Assembly (NCBI RefSeq): GCF_015840715.1
Contig: NZ_CP060397.1
Coordinates: forward strand, 62,001 to 126,000
DNA length: 64,000 nt
From: Synechococcus sp. CBW1004
GTDB taxonomy: Bacteria; Cyanobacteriota; Cyanobacteriia; PCC-6307; Cyanobiaceae
Direction of reading: 5' to 3'
The stretch's first letter is position 1; the number at the start of each line of letters is the position of its first letter. Under the pieces are notes generated by a model. The model saw only the letters and a list, made by a program, of their open reading frames with translations. It had not been told where the DNA came from and searched no databases. Below are positions 18,535-27,847 of this stretch, piece after piece. A program made the position numbers and the translations under genes.

Positions 18535-19293
18535 TCAGAGGATCTGCTCCAGGAACCTGCGGGTGCGCCCGTGGCTGGGGTTGGTGAAGAACGTCTCCGG
18601 CGGGGCTTCCTCCACCACCAGGCCCTCGTCCATCAGCACGACCCGATGGGCCACCTGCCGGGCGAACCGCACCTCGTGGGTGACGACCACCATCGTGATG
18701 TCGTCGTCGGCCAGATCCTGCATCACCTCCAGCACCTCGCGCACCATCTCCGGATCCAGGGCGCTGGTGGGCTCATCGAACAGCAGGATGCGCGGCTCCA
18801 TGCACAGGGCGCGGGCGATCGCCACCCGCTGTTGCTGGCCGCCGGAGAGCTGACCGGGATACTTGTGCGCCTGCTCGGCGATGCCCACCCGCTCGAGCAG
18901 GGCCTGGGCCTGGCTCTCGACCTCAGCCCTGGGGCGACGTCGCACCAGCACCGGCGCGAGGGTGAGGTTCTCCAGCACGCTCAGGTGCGGGAACAGGTTG
19001 AACTGCTGGAACACCATCCCCACCTCCCGGCGGATGGCGTCGATGCGGCGCAGATCGTTCGACAGGACGATGCCATCCACCGTGATGCTGCCCTTCTGGA
19101 ACTCCTCGAGGGCATTGAAGGTGCGCAGGAAGGTGCTCTTGCCCGATCCGGAGGGGCCCATGATCACCACAACCTCGCCGCGGCTGACCCTCAGGTCGCA
19201 GCCGCGCAGGGCGTGGTAGCCGTTGGGGTACCACTTCTGGACGCCGCTGGCCTCGATCATCAGGCTGGCGGGCTGATCGGCTGGGCTTTGCAT
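18535..19293 (-). CDS. aapP: General amino-acid ABC transporter, ATP-binding protein
   Basis: A 252-residue cytosolic ATPase of the polar amino-acid uptake family. It has Walker A GPSGSGKST, Q-loop VFQQFNLFPH, signature LSGGQQQR, Walker B ILLFDEPTSALD and the switch His in VVTHE. It is the last gene of a five-gene minus-strand operon; its ATG overlaps the stop of the permease gene by one base. It energises the AapQ/AapM pair. Only the ATG at 19293 fits; the frame upstream belongs to the permease in another frame. Confidence 0.95.
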   Translation of the reverse strand: MQSPADQPASLMIEASGVQKWYPNGYHALRGCDLRVSRGEVVVIMGPSGSGKSTFLRTFNALEEFQKGSITVDGIVLSNDLRRIDAIRREVGMVFQQFNLFPHLSVLENLTLAPVLVRRRPRAEVESQAQALLERVGIAEQAHKYPGQLSGGQQQRVAIARALCMEPRILLFDEPTSALDPEMVREVLEVMQDLADDDITMVVVTHEVRFARQVAHRVVLMDEGLVVEEAPPETFFTNPSHGRTRRFLEQIL

Positions 19294-20504
19294 CAGGCTG
19301 TTGTGTTGGGGTTGAGGCGACGTTCCAGCGCGCGGCTGCCGAGACCGAGGGCGGCGCAGCAGCACCAGAACAGAACGGCAAGCGTCAGGTAGACCTCGGC
19401 GTTGCGGCCGAGGAAGGCCGGGTTGGCCATCACGGTGCGGGCGGTGCCCAGCAGCTCGAGCAGTCCGATCAGGGACAGCAGTGTGGTGTCCTGCAGCAGG
19501 GCGATGAACTGGCCCACCATCGCCGGCATCGCCGTGCGGATGGCCTGGGGCAGCACGATGCTCGTCATGGCCTGGGGCGTGGACAGCCCGAGCGAGCGAG
19601 CGGCCTCCAGCTGGCCCCGGGGAACCGCCGCCAGGCCGGCACGGACGGCTTCGGCCAGGTAGGCCGCCGCGAACAGGGTGAGCACCAGGGCGGCACGCCA
19701 AACCCGTTCAGGCGCAACTCCACCGGGCAGCAGGAATCCCAGGATGTTCTGCCCCAGGAACAGCAGGGTGATCAGCGGGGCGCCGCGGATGAACTCGATG
19801 TAGACCACCGAGCTCCAGCGCAGCAGCGGCAGATCGCTGCCGCGGCCAAGCGCCAGTAGCACCCCGAGCGGAAAGCAGAGCAGGATCGCCAGGCTGGCCT
19901 GCACCAGGGTGAGCAGCAGGCCGCCCCACTCGCCTGGGGGCACCTGGATCAGTCCGAGCCCCCCGCCGATTAGGCCAAGGCCGAACAGGTAGAGCACCGG
20001 CCAGACTAGGGGCAGCAACCGGAGGGCGAGGCGGCCGCGGCGACCCGCTCCCCAGTGCCCCGCCGCCCAGCGCAGAGCCAGCAGCAGGGCGGTGATCAGC
20101 CACCAGCGTGCCTGGATGGCCGGCGACAACCGCAGCAGAGCTGGCAGCACCAGGGCAATGGCGGCGAACAGGATGATGGCGATGCGGTCGTTGAGGGGCC
20201 AGAGCCTGGCTTCCAGGCGGCGATCGCGACGGGGCAGGGCCCGCAGCAGTCCCCAGCTGATGCCGCTGGCCGCCGCCAGCAGGGCTGTCACCAGCCACAG
20301 CCGCCACTGCTGCTCCACCGGGTAGCGGCCGACGGCGAACAGGGTGCTGTTGACCTGGATCACGGCCCACTCGGCCTGGAACAGGGCCCAGCGCAGCAGC
20401 CCGATCAGGCCTGAACCGACCAGCAGGATCAGCACCACGCTGATCGCGCTGTCCACGGGGGTGGCGAAGTAGTCCCGCCGCAGGCGATGGAGCACGGCTG
20501 TCAT
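19293..20504 (-). CDS. aapM: General amino-acid ABC transporter, permease M
   Basis: A 403-residue inner-membrane permease. An N-terminal set of hydrophobic helices (about 18-190) is characteristic of the long AapM/BztC subunits and is followed by a His/Glu/Gln-type permease domain containing the loop EAVRAGLAAVPRGQLEAARSLGL (about 283-305) that contacts the ATPase. It is encoded between aapQ and aapP with one-base overlaps on both sides, which implies translational coupling and fixed stoichiometry. Confidence 0.93.
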   Translation of the reverse strand: MTAVLHRLRRDYFATPVDSAISVVLILLVGSGLIGLLRWALFQAEWAVIQVNSTLFAVGRYPVEQQWRLWLVTALLAAASGISWGLLRALPRRDRRLEARLWPLNDRIAIILFAAIALVLPALLRLSPAIQARWWLITALLLALRWAAGHWGAGRRGRLALRLLPLVWPVLYLFGLGLIGGGLGLIQVPPGEWGGLLLTLVQASLAILLCFPLGVLLALGRGSDLPLLRWSSVVYIEFIRGAPLITLLFLGQNILGFLLPGGVAPERVWRAALVLTLFAAAYLAEAVRAGLAAVPRGQLEAARSLGLSTPQAMTSIVLPQAIRTAMPAMVGQFIALLQDTTLLSLIGLLELLGTARTVMANPAFLGRNAEVYLTLAVLFWCCCAALGLGSRALERRLNPNTTA

Positions 20505-21514
20505 CAGCGTTCCTTCACCTGCACGCTGTGGTTGAGGCCGTTCATCAGGGCGGAGATTCCCAGATCGATGGCCAGGTAGGCGGTCAACAGGATCAGGTAC
20601 ACCTCAATCGCCCGGCCCGTCTGGTTGAGGGTGGTTTCGGCCACCGAGTAGAGGTCGGTGTAGCCCACGGCGATGGCCAGGGAGGTTCCCTTGGCGAGAT
20701 TGATGTACTGGCTGTTGAGTCCCGGCACGATCACCCGCAGGGCCTGGGGCAGCACGATGCGGCGCATCGTCGTCCACCAGTGCAGCCCCAGCGACGAGGC
20801 GGCCTCCCACTGTCCGCGCGGCACGGAGCTGATGCCGCCACGCACCACCTCAGCGATGAAGACGCTGACGTGCACGATCAGGCCGGTGAGCAGGGCCGCG
20901 AACTCGACGCTGAGCTGCAGTGGCGCGTGCCAGACCCCGTTGGTCAGGCTCGGAAGCTCCCAGCCCGCGGATCCGAAGCCCGCCAGGTAGAGACCGGATT
21001 TGGCCAGCACCACGCCGGGCAGCTGCGGGGCGGCACTGCCATTGGGCAGGGACAGGAAGACCACGAAATACCAGAAGACCAGCTGCAGCAGCAGCGGGAT
21101 GTTGCGGTTGATCTCCACATAGATCCGTACCAGCCGGCGCAGCAGGGCATTGCTGCTGAAGGAGGCCATGCCCACAAGCGTGCCCAGCAGCGTCGAGCCG
21201 ATCAGGCCGGCGATCACGGCCCGCAGGGTGTTGACCAGGCCCACCAGCAGGGCGCGCCAGTAGGGAAGGTCGGGGCTGAACGGCAGCAGCGATTCGCTGA
21301 CGTCGAAACCGGCGGGCTGGCCCAGCCAGCGCCAGGTGAGCAGCAGGCCGGCGGCGGTGAGGTTGCGCACCAGATTGCCCAGCAGAAAGGCGATCAGCAG
21401 CAACAGCACCAGACCAACCACTCCCTGGACCAACCAGGGCAGGGCGCGGCGGTTGTGCCACCAGGGCATGGGTTCGGCCGGCTTGCCGCCGGGGTCCGTG
21501 GAGGCGACCGCCAT
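20504..21514 (-). CDS. aapQ: General amino-acid ABC transporter, permease Q
   Basis: A 336-residue permease with about eight hydrophobic segments. The coupling loop is EVVRGGISSVPRGQWEAASSLGL in the second half, paired with LPQALRVIVPGLNSQY. It forms a heterodimer with AapM in the cytoplasmic membrane. I chose the ATG at 21514, which overlaps the stop of the binding-protein gene by one base; an in-frame ATG 14 codons upstream would lie inside that gene. The second permease and ATPase follow directly. Confidence 0.93.
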   Translation of the reverse strand: MAVASTDPGGKPAEPMPWWHNRRALPWLVQGVVGLVLLLLIAFLLGNLVRNLTAAGLLLTWRWLGQPAGFDVSESLLPFSPDLPYWRALLVGLVNTLRAVIAGLIGSTLLGTLVGMASFSSNALLRRLVRIYVEINRNIPLLLQLVFWYFVVFLSLPNGSAAPQLPGVVLAKSGLYLAGFGSAGWELPSLTNGVWHAPLQLSVEFAALLTGLIVHVSVFIAEVVRGGISSVPRGQWEAASSLGLHWWTTMRRIVLPQALRVIVPGLNSQYINLAKGTSLAIAVGYTDLYSVAETTLNQTGRAIEVYLILLTAYLAIDLGISALMNGLNHSVQVKER

Positions 21515-22587
21515 CAACGGAACGGGGGCGAATAGATCAGGCCGCCCTTGTTCCACTGGCGGTTCAGGCCCCGCTCAAGCTTGAGGGGGGACCCCATGCC
21601 GACGTTGCGCTCAAAGATCTCGCCGTAGTTGCCGGTGGTGGACACCGCCTTGACGACGAAGTCGGCGGGAAGCCCCAGCTGCTTGCCGAACTCCCCCTCG
21701 ACACCGAGGAAGCGGCGCAGGTCGGCCTGGTTGGGATTGGCCTTGGCGAGCTGGACGCGCTCGGCCACGTTGGCCTTGGTGATGCCCAGCTCCTCAGCCT
21801 GCATGAGGGCGTAGGTGACCCAGCGCACGGCGTCAGCCCAGGCGGGGTCGGCGTTGACGACGGCCGGGGCCAGCGGTTCCTTGCTGAGCACGTCCGGCAG
21901 CAGCGCGTGCTCGGAGGGATTGGGGAAGTTGGTGCGTTTACCGGCCAGCTGGGAGCGATCGCTGGTGACGGCGACGCAACGGCCGCCCAGGTAGGCGGCG
22001 TAGGTCTGATCCCCCGTCTGGAACTTCAGGGGGGTGTAGGGCACATCGAGCTCGCGCATCCGGTCGGCGAGATTGAGCTCGGTGGTGGTGCCGGTTTCGA
22101 CGCAGATCGGTTTGCCGGCCAGATCCTTGAGGCTGCGGATGCCGCTGCTGATCGGTGCCATCACGCCCTGGCCGTCATAGAAGACGGTGGGTCCGAAGCT
22201 CAGGCCGTTGCCGCCGGCCGCATCACGGCTTAGGGTGTTGGTGGTGTTGCGGGAGAGCACATCCACTTCGCCACTGGAGAGGGCGACGAAGCGCTCGCTG
22301 GAGTTGAGATCGCGGTATTCGAGCTTGCCGGGGTCGCCGAACAGAGCCGCCGCCAGGGCACGGCAGACGTCGACATCGAGGCCGCGGTAGGTGCCATCGG
22401 GGCCGACGAAGCTGAAGCCTGGCAGCTTGCCGTCGACACCACAGACGAGCTTGCCTCGGGTGGTGATCGTGGCCAGCTTCTGACTCTGCACCCCGCCGCC
22501 GCCTTCACTGGCACAGCCGGCGAGCAGCAGGGCGGAGGTCGCGCAGGCGATCGGGAGCGTTGTTTGCCAACGCTGGAACATCCTCAT
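21514..22587 (-). CDS. aapJ: Amino-acid ABC transporter substrate-binding lipoprotein (AapJ type)
   Basis: A 357-residue periplasmic binding protein. The N-terminus has a lipoprotein signal ending LLLAGC, followed by the family core with GKLVCGVDGKLPGFSF, GLDVDVCRALAAALFG and VDVLSRNTTNTLSRD (ligand site), and the C-terminal GLPADFVVKAVSTTGNYGEIFERN. The family binds a broad range of L-amino acids, often glutamate, aspartate and glutamine. It could start at the GTG at 22593 or the ATGs at 22587 or 22581. A paralogue lies just upstream. Confidence 0.93.
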   Translation of the reverse strand: MRMFQRWQTTLPIACATSALLLAGCASEGGGGVQSQKLATITTRGKLVCGVDGKLPGFSFVGPDGTYRGLDVDVCRALAAALFGDPGKLEYRDLNSSERFVALSSGEVDVLSRNTTNTLSRDAAGGNGLSFGPTVFYDGQGVMAPISSGIRSLKDLAGKPICVETGTTTELNLADRMRELDVPYTPLKFQTGDQTYAAYLGGRCVAVTSDRSQLAGKRTNFPNPSEHALLPDVLSKEPLAPAVVNADPAWADAVRWVTYALMQAEELGITKANVAERVQLAKANPNQADLRRFLGVEGEFGKQLGLPADFVVKAVSTTGNYGEIFERNVGMGSPLKLERGLNRQWNKGGLIYSPPFR

Positions 22588-22655
22588 GGCCACGCCTGTC
22601 AGTGCGGGAATTGTGTCAGCTGGTGGAGGGTTGCGGATGTCCCTGACGGGAGCTG

Positions 22656-23711
22656 TCAGCGAAAGGGAGGCGATTGCTGCAGCCCGCCGTCTCCGGCAAG
22701 CCGGTCGAGGCCTCGCTCCAGCCCCAGCGCAGACCCCTGGCCAAGGTGCCGGCGGAACAGCTCGCCGTAGTTCCCCACCGCCCGGATCACGCGCACGCTG
22801 AAATCGGCGGGCAGGCCCAGCGAGGCCCCCAGGTTCCCCTCCACCCCGAGAAAGCGGCGCAGATCGCTGCGGCGCGGGTCACGGCGGGCGGCGGCCAGGG
22901 TGGTCTCGAGCCGGCCTTGGCTGATGCCCCGCTCCTCGGCCTCCACCAAGGAGTGCATCACCCAGCGCACCGCGTCCGCCCAGGCCGGATCCGCCTGGGC
23001 GGTGGCGGGGGCCAGCGGTTCGCGGCTCAGCACCTCCGGCAGCAGGCCGTGCTCCTGGGGCTTGGGAAAGCGGCTGCGGCGGGCGGCCAGGCCGGAGCGG
23101 TCACTGCTGATGGCGCTGCAGCGTCCTGCTAGATAGGCGCTGAACGTGTCGTCGGCGCTGCGGAAGCGCAGGGGCGTGTAGGGCACCCCCTCGCGGCGCA
23201 TGCGGTCGGCCAGCACCAGCTCATTGGTCGAGCCGCTGATCACGCAGACGGTCCGCCCGGCCAGGTCGGGCAGGCGGCGGATGCCACTGGCCACGGGCGC
23301 CAGCACGCCGCCGCCGTCGTGCACCATCACCGGTGCGAAGCTGAGCCCGTTGCCGCCGGTGGCATCGCGGCTGAGCGTCATCGTGAGGTTGCGGGAGAGC
23401 AGATCCACCTCGCCGCTGACCACGGCCGTCAGGCTCTCGGCCAGGGTCAGCGGCCGCAGCTCCAGCCGGATCCCCTCCCCGAGGGCCGCCGCCACGGCAC
23501 GGCACAGGTCCACGTCGAATCCCTCGTAGCGGCCATCGGGCGCCAGGCTGCTGAAGCCAGGCAGCTGGCCGTTGATGCCGCAGGCCAGCCGTTTGCTCTC
23601 CCGGATGCGCTGGAGGGTGGGACTGGCACCGGCCTGTGGGGCCTCCCTGTCGCCGCAGCCGACCACAAGTCCCATCAGCAGCGGCAGCACCGCCAGGATT
23701 GCCGCGCGCAT
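22656..23711 (-). CDS. Second amino-acid ABC transporter substrate-binding protein (AapJ paralogue)
   Basis: A 351-residue paralogue of the AapJ-type protein encoded 68 bases downstream. It shares the same landmarks (LACGINGQLPGFSS, FDVDLCRAVAAALG, DLLSRNLTMTLSRD, GLPADFSVRVIRAVGNYGEL) and a short lipoprotein signal ending LVVGC. Its sequence is clearly diverged and more Arg-rich, so the copies may have different ligands while sharing one permease. It is the first gene of the operon, so its upstream 201 bases, shared with the divergent cyclase gene, should hold the promoter. Confidence 0.92.
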   Translation of the reverse strand: MRAAILAVLPLLMGLVVGCGDREAPQAGASPTLQRIRESKRLACGINGQLPGFSSLAPDGRYEGFDVDLCRAVAAALGEGIRLELRPLTLAESLTAVVSGEVDLLSRNLTMTLSRDATGGNGLSFAPVMVHDGGGVLAPVASGIRRLPDLAGRTVCVISGSTNELVLADRMRREGVPYTPLRFRSADDTFSAYLAGRCSAISSDRSGLAARRSRFPKPQEHGLLPEVLSREPLAPATAQADPAWADAVRWVMHSLVEAEERGISQGRLETTLAAARRDPRRSDLRRFLGVEGNLGASLGLPADFSVRVIRAVGNYGELFRRHLGQGSALGLERGLDRLAGDGGLQQSPPFR

Positions 23712-23912
23712 GGGGATCCTGCTGTTCGGCGGATCTTCTCACGACTCACCTCGCGGGCCTGAGCGAGGCCTGTTGCGGGTTTGGGCGTTCCCAGGCCCTG
23801 GCCTGAGCGATGGGGCACGCCCGGGACGATCGGCGCTGCGTACCGCGGTGGGTTCTCTTCCGCTCAGCGCTGTCACCATAGGGGGGGGCCTCTCCGCCCT
23901 GCAGGCATCTTG

Positions 23913-26039
23913 ATGCTGCCTCCGCCGTCGCCGCCGTCGCAGCAGGGGGCCCCACAGGCGTCCGTTGAGGCGCGCTCCGCAGGGGATCCATCGGCCCAGG
24001 CACCTGCCGCCGTCCCTGCCACCGCGCGGCGGCTGCTCTCTGCGTTTCGCCGGTTGTTGATCGGCAGCCAGCGGCGCCTGCCTCTGGTTGTTCTGGTGCT
24101 GGGTCTCGGCCTCACCGCGGCCGTCGCTGAACAGACCCGTCGTCTCGGTCAGCAGAGCCATGAACAGATCGAGCGGGCCCTGCTCGATGACGTCGCCGAT
24201 GCGATCGAGATGAAGCTCAAGGAGGTGATCGACACGATCAACGGCGTGGCGGGCCTGTTCAACGCCTCCGCAGAGGTGGATCGGCGCGAATTCAGCACCT
24301 ACTACGAGACGCTGCGCCGCGAGGAGAACAGTCTCGCCGGCATCCAGGGCATCGGCTTCAGCCGCTTCCTCACCGCGGCCCAATGGCCATCCCAGACGGC
24401 GGCGCTGCGTGCGGAGGGTTTTGACGATTTCACGATCCGTCCACCGGGGCCGCGGCCCTACGGCAGCGCGATTGTCTACCTGGAGCCCTTCGACCTTCGC
24501 AACCAGCGGGCCTTCGGGTTCGACATGTACAGCGAGCCCGTCCGTCGCCGGGCCATGGATCGTGCCGCGCAGACGGGGCGGGCCTCGCTGTCGGGTCAGG
24601 TGCAACTCGTGCAGGAAGGCACCATCGACGTGCAGCCCGGGGTGCTGATCTATCTGCCGGTCTGCCGCCAGGGAACGCGCACGCCGCCGCGTTCCGCCTC
24701 GCAGTACTCCACAACGCTGCAGGGGTGGGCCTACGCGCCGATCCGGGTGGGGGATCTGGTGCAGGCGGCGCTGCGCACGATCAACAACCCTGTGCTGGCC
24801 GGTTCAACCGTGCGGGTGTACGACGGCGACACGGTCGCGAGCAGCGATCTGATTTTCGACAACACCCGCCAGCAGAATCGCCCGTCGCTCGGCCACGCCC
24901 AGTACCAGCCGATCACCGTGGCGGGTCGACGCTGGAGGATCGGTATTCAGCTCAGCGATCAGCTGATCGGTCCGGGCGGCTGGTCCGGCCAGGTGCTGCT
25001 GGTGCTGGTGCTCGGTTCGATGGGGACAGTGATTGCTTCGCTGGCGACGGCGATGCTGATCACGAATCACCTGCGTACCCGTGAAGCCCTGGCGATCGCC
25101 GAGAAAGCCAATCAGGAGCGGGCCCTGGCCGCCACCGTGTTCGAGGCCAGCCCCGAGGCGATCGTCGTCACCGATTCCCAGGGCAGGGTGCTGTCGGCCA
25201 ATCAGAGCTTCGCCCGCATCACGGGCTATGCCGGAGCCGAGATCCTGGGGCGCAGTCTCAACCTGCTCAAGTCCGGGCGGCATGAGGGTGATTTCTACGC
25301 CCGGCTCTGGGAGGACGCCCGCGAGCGAGGGTTCTGGCAGGGCGAGATCTGGAACCGGCTGCGCAGCGGCGAGATCCGTCGCCATGAGCTGAGCGTCACC
25401 GCCGTGCACGACTCCGCTCTGCAGATCAGTCACTTCGTGGGCATGCTTCAGGACATCACCGATCGCCACCACGCCCAGGAACTGGTGCGCTACAGGGCTC
25501 TTCACGATGAGCTCACCGGGCTGCCGGGGCGGGCGATGCTGCAGGAGAAGCTCAATGTCGCCCTGGCCGTGGCGGAGCGGCAGGGCGGCCATGTGGGCCT
25601 GCTGTTTCTCGATCTCAACGGCTTCAAGCCGGTCAATGATCAGTACGGTCATGCCATCGGCGACCGGGTGCTGCGGCTGGTGGCCCAGCGCCTGCGCGCC
25701 GCCACCCACAGCGAGGATCTGGTGGCGCGCCTGGGCGGCGATGAATTCGTGATCCTGGTGCCGCGGGCCATCGGTCTGGAGGAGCTGCAGGCCTTCGCTC
25801 AGAAGATCCAGGCGGTGATTCGCCTCTGCAGCAGCGAGTTCGATCTGCCGATCGCCATCAGCGCCAGCATCGGCATCGCTCTTTCGCCGCAGCATGGCAT
25901 CAGCTCCGGGCAGCTCCTCGATGCCGCCGATCAGGCGATGTATCGCTCCAAACAGGACGACAGCCATGGCATCACCATCGCCCGGCAGGTGCCGACGACG
26001 CTCGCCGCTCCGGGGGATGACAGCCAGCCTGGGAGCTGA
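23913..26039 (+). CDS. CHASE-PAS-GGDEF membrane diguanylate cyclase
   Basis: A 708-residue sensor. A first membrane helix (about 50-70) is followed by an extracytoplasmic CHASE domain (about 75-320, with IQGIGFSRFL), a second helix (about 360-390), a PAS domain (about 405-520, ITGYAGAEILGRSLNLLKSG) and a C-terminal GGDEF domain with intact GGDEF in RLGGDEFVIL. It should make c-di-GMP from two GTP. The usual inhibitory RxxD site five residues before the GGDEF is HSED here, so feedback inhibition is probably absent. The ATG at 23913 is the first that excludes the Pro/Arg-rich upstream frame. It converges on cupS with no gap between stops. Confidence 0.92.
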   Translation: MLPPPSPPSQQGAPQASVEARSAGDPSAQAPAAVPATARRLLSAFRRLLIGSQRRLPLVVLVLGLGLTAAVAEQTRRLGQQSHEQIERALLDDVADAIEMKLKEVIDTINGVAGLFNASAEVDRREFSTYYETLRREENSLAGIQGIGFSRFLTAAQWPSQTAALRAEGFDDFTIRPPGPRPYGSAIVYLEPFDLRNQRAFGFDMYSEPVRRRAMDRAAQTGRASLSGQVQLVQEGTIDVQPGVLIYLPVCRQGTRTPPRSASQYSTTLQGWAYAPIRVGDLVQAALRTINNPVLAGSTVRVYDGDTVASSDLIFDNTRQQNRPSLGHAQYQPITVAGRRWRIGIQLSDQLIGPGGWSGQVLLVLVLGSMGTVIASLATAMLITNHLRTREALAIAEKANQERALAATVFEASPEAIVVTDSQGRVLSANQSFARITGYAGAEILGRSLNLLKSGRHEGDFYARLWEDARERGFWQGEIWNRLRSGEIRRHELSVTAVHDSALQISHFVGMLQDITDRHHAQELVRYRALHDELTGLPGRAMLQEKLNVALAVAERQGGHVGLLFLDLNGFKPVNDQYGHAIGDRVLRLVAQRLRAATHSEDLVARLGGDEFVILVPRAIGLEELQAFAQKIQAVIRLCSSEFDLPIAISASIGIALSPQHGISSGQLLDAADQAMYRSKQDDSHGITIARQVPTTLAAPGDDSQPGS

Positions 26040-26441
26040 TCAGCCGGGCAGGATCACCCGGTTGAGCACATGCACGATGCCGTTGTCACAGGTGATGTCG
26101 GCCTGCAGCACCGTGGCGTTCTTCACCTCGAAGGGGTCGGCCCGACGAATCGGCACCGGGGCTCCTTCCAGGCTCTCCCATTCGGCATGCACGATCAGCT
26201 CCTCGCGTCTGTGGGCACCGGCGAGAACGTGATATTTGAGGATGCGGGCCAGCTGGGGGGTGTTGTCCACCAGGGTATGCACGGTGCCGGGCGGCAGGGC
26301 CGCGAAGGCGTCGTCGACCGGCGCGAACACCGTGAACGGACCGGGACTCTCCAGGGCGGCGGTCAGGCCGGCCAGCTCGACGGCGGTGAGCAGGGTGTGG
26401 AAGCAGCCGGCGGCCTGTGCCGCTTCGAGGATCGTGGCCAT
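26040..26441 (-). CDS. cupS: Fasciclin-domain protein CupS of the CO2-uptake NDH-1MS complex
   Basis: A 133-residue single FAS1 domain: MATILEAAQAAG, then GPFTVFAPVDDAFAALP (H1 box, about 33-49), ILKYHVLAG (about 66-74) and DNGIVHVLNRVILPG (H2 box) at the end. There is no signal peptide. Size, domain and position right after cupA match CupS, the small fasciclin-fold subunit of the inducible high-affinity NDH-1MS complex of cyanobacteria. It lies 95 bases downstream of cupA. This gene is my main reason for calling the cluster ndhF3-ndhD3-cupA rather than ndhF4-ndhD4-cupB. Confidence 0.85.
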   Translation of the reverse strand: MATILEAAQAAGCFHTLLTAVELAGLTAALESPGPFTVFAPVDDAFAALPPGTVHTLVDNTPQLARILKYHVLAGAHRREELIVHAEWESLEGAPVPIRRADPFEVKNATVLQADITCDNGIVHVLNRVILPG

Positions 26442-26536
26442 GGGGAGCGGGGGGTGGAAGGGCGTCGGGTCGTGGTCGTCACAGGACGGCGGCAGGCACC
26501 TCGGGAGGTGGGGATCGTCCGGAGCGTGGTGATCGT

Positions 26537-27847
26537 TCAGCGGTAGTCCTGGGTCTGGATGGCACCGAGGCGGGCCTCAGGGCGCAGGAAGCGATCCATC
26601 TGGGCCTCGAAGAAGCGGCGGTTGGCCATCAGATGCTCGGGATCGCTGTCATCGAGCGGGTAGAGCAGGGCGCAGCGCAAGGCCTGGATCACCGCGGAGG
26701 TGACGTTGTACATCGAGCGCTGGAAGGTGATGCCCAGCTGCACCAGCTGATCCTCCTCGCCGCGGCGGTGCTGTCTGTAGAGCTCCTGCAGATAGGGCGG
26801 CAGGAAGTGCAGCATGTCCTGCATCAGCAGGGTGGGCGGAATGCCGGCGGACCCCACGGGGAAGACATCGGCGTACAGGATGCCGTAGTGGAAATCGGCC
26901 TGATCGGATGGCACCTGGCCGGCCTGGGCGTTGTAGCTCTTGGTGCCGCGGAAGGGGGCCGTGCGATAGAAGACAGCCTCCACATATGGAAGGGCCGCTT
27001 CGTACAGCCAGGTGAACCCCTCCGATTTGGGGATCACCTCGATGCATTCGTCGCCCACATGGACGTGGTGGTAGATCGGCCGGCCGGCAACGGCAAAGAT
27101 GCCGTTCACCAGGAAATTCATCGCATCGGGCACTCCCTGGAAGCCGCCTTCGTCGTAGATGTCGCTCATCTCGAAGAAGACTGGTGCCATCACCTCCCAG
27201 AACAGGCCGAGATTGGCGTAATAGCTCATCTGTTTGACCTGTTCCATGAACATTTCAGGGAACAGCGCATACAGACCCAGCATCAGCGGGTTGCCCCGGA
27301 AGTAGGCCCTGATCGCCCGATCGGCATTGGCCCGGTAGGCGTCGCTGGCCAGATAGTCGTTGAAGCGCCCGCCCATGCCCTGATGCCAGAGCATCGCCTG
27401 CATGCAGGCCTCGGCGAACTCCATGTTGATGCGGTCGTGCCACAGGTGATGCAGCAGCTTCGGCATCCTGCCGGTCTCGCCCCTGGCCATGAACGCGAGC
27501 AGTTCGGGATGGGCCTGTTCGCCGCCGCGCCAGATGCGCAGCTTCGATTGATCACCGGCGTAGGAGTTGGGGCGATCGAGATACTCCTGGCTGGGGAAAT
27601 ACTTGAACGCCGGCAAGGGGTTGAGGAACACCCGTTCGGCGATGTAGAGCAGATCGCGCCAGTAGAAATCCATCGGCACGGCGTAGGCTTTGTAGATGCC
27701 GATGATCTGCATCAGGTTCTCCGGCGAGTCGGGCAGCATCGAACCCCCCGCTTCCAGCCGGTGAATCACATCGGCCCAGCGGTGCTGGGATGGGGGGATG
27801 AGCGGAGCCTTGCTGGGCGCGTCGAGGGTGGCGTTGGCGGGCGTCAT
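26537..27847 (-). CDS. cupA: CO2 hydration protein (CupA/ChpY)
   Basis: A 436-residue soluble protein of the ChpX/ChpY family, which sits on the NDH-1 membrane arm and hydrates CO2 to bicarbonate, coupled to electron flow. The family-specific stretches include MQIIGIYKAYAVPMDFYWRD near residue 46 and the His-rich YHHVHVGDECIEVIPK near residue 259. Its ATG overlaps the ndhD3 stop by four bases (ATGA), so the two are translationally coupled. ChpY against ChpX is decided here by the cupS neighbour rather than by residue-level evidence. Confidence 0.9.
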   Translation of the reverse strand: MTPANATLDAPSKAPLIPPSQHRWADVIHRLEAGGSMLPDSPENLMQIIGIYKAYAVPMDFYWRDLLYIAERVFLNPLPAFKYFPSQEYLDRPNSYAGDQSKLRIWRGGEQAHPELLAFMARGETGRMPKLLHHLWHDRINMEFAEACMQAMLWHQGMGGRFNDYLASDAYRANADRAIRAYFRGNPLMLGLYALFPEMFMEQVKQMSYYANLGLFWEVMAPVFFEMSDIYDEGGFQGVPDAMNFLVNGIFAVAGRPIYHHVHVGDECIEVIPKSEGFTWLYEAALPYVEAVFYRTAPFRGTKSYNAQAGQVPSDQADFHYGILYADVFPVGSAGIPPTLLMQDMLHFLPPYLQELYRQHRRGEEDQLVQLGITFQRSMYNVTSAVIQALRCALLYPLDDSDPEHLMANRRFFEAQMDRFLRPEARLGAIQTQDYR

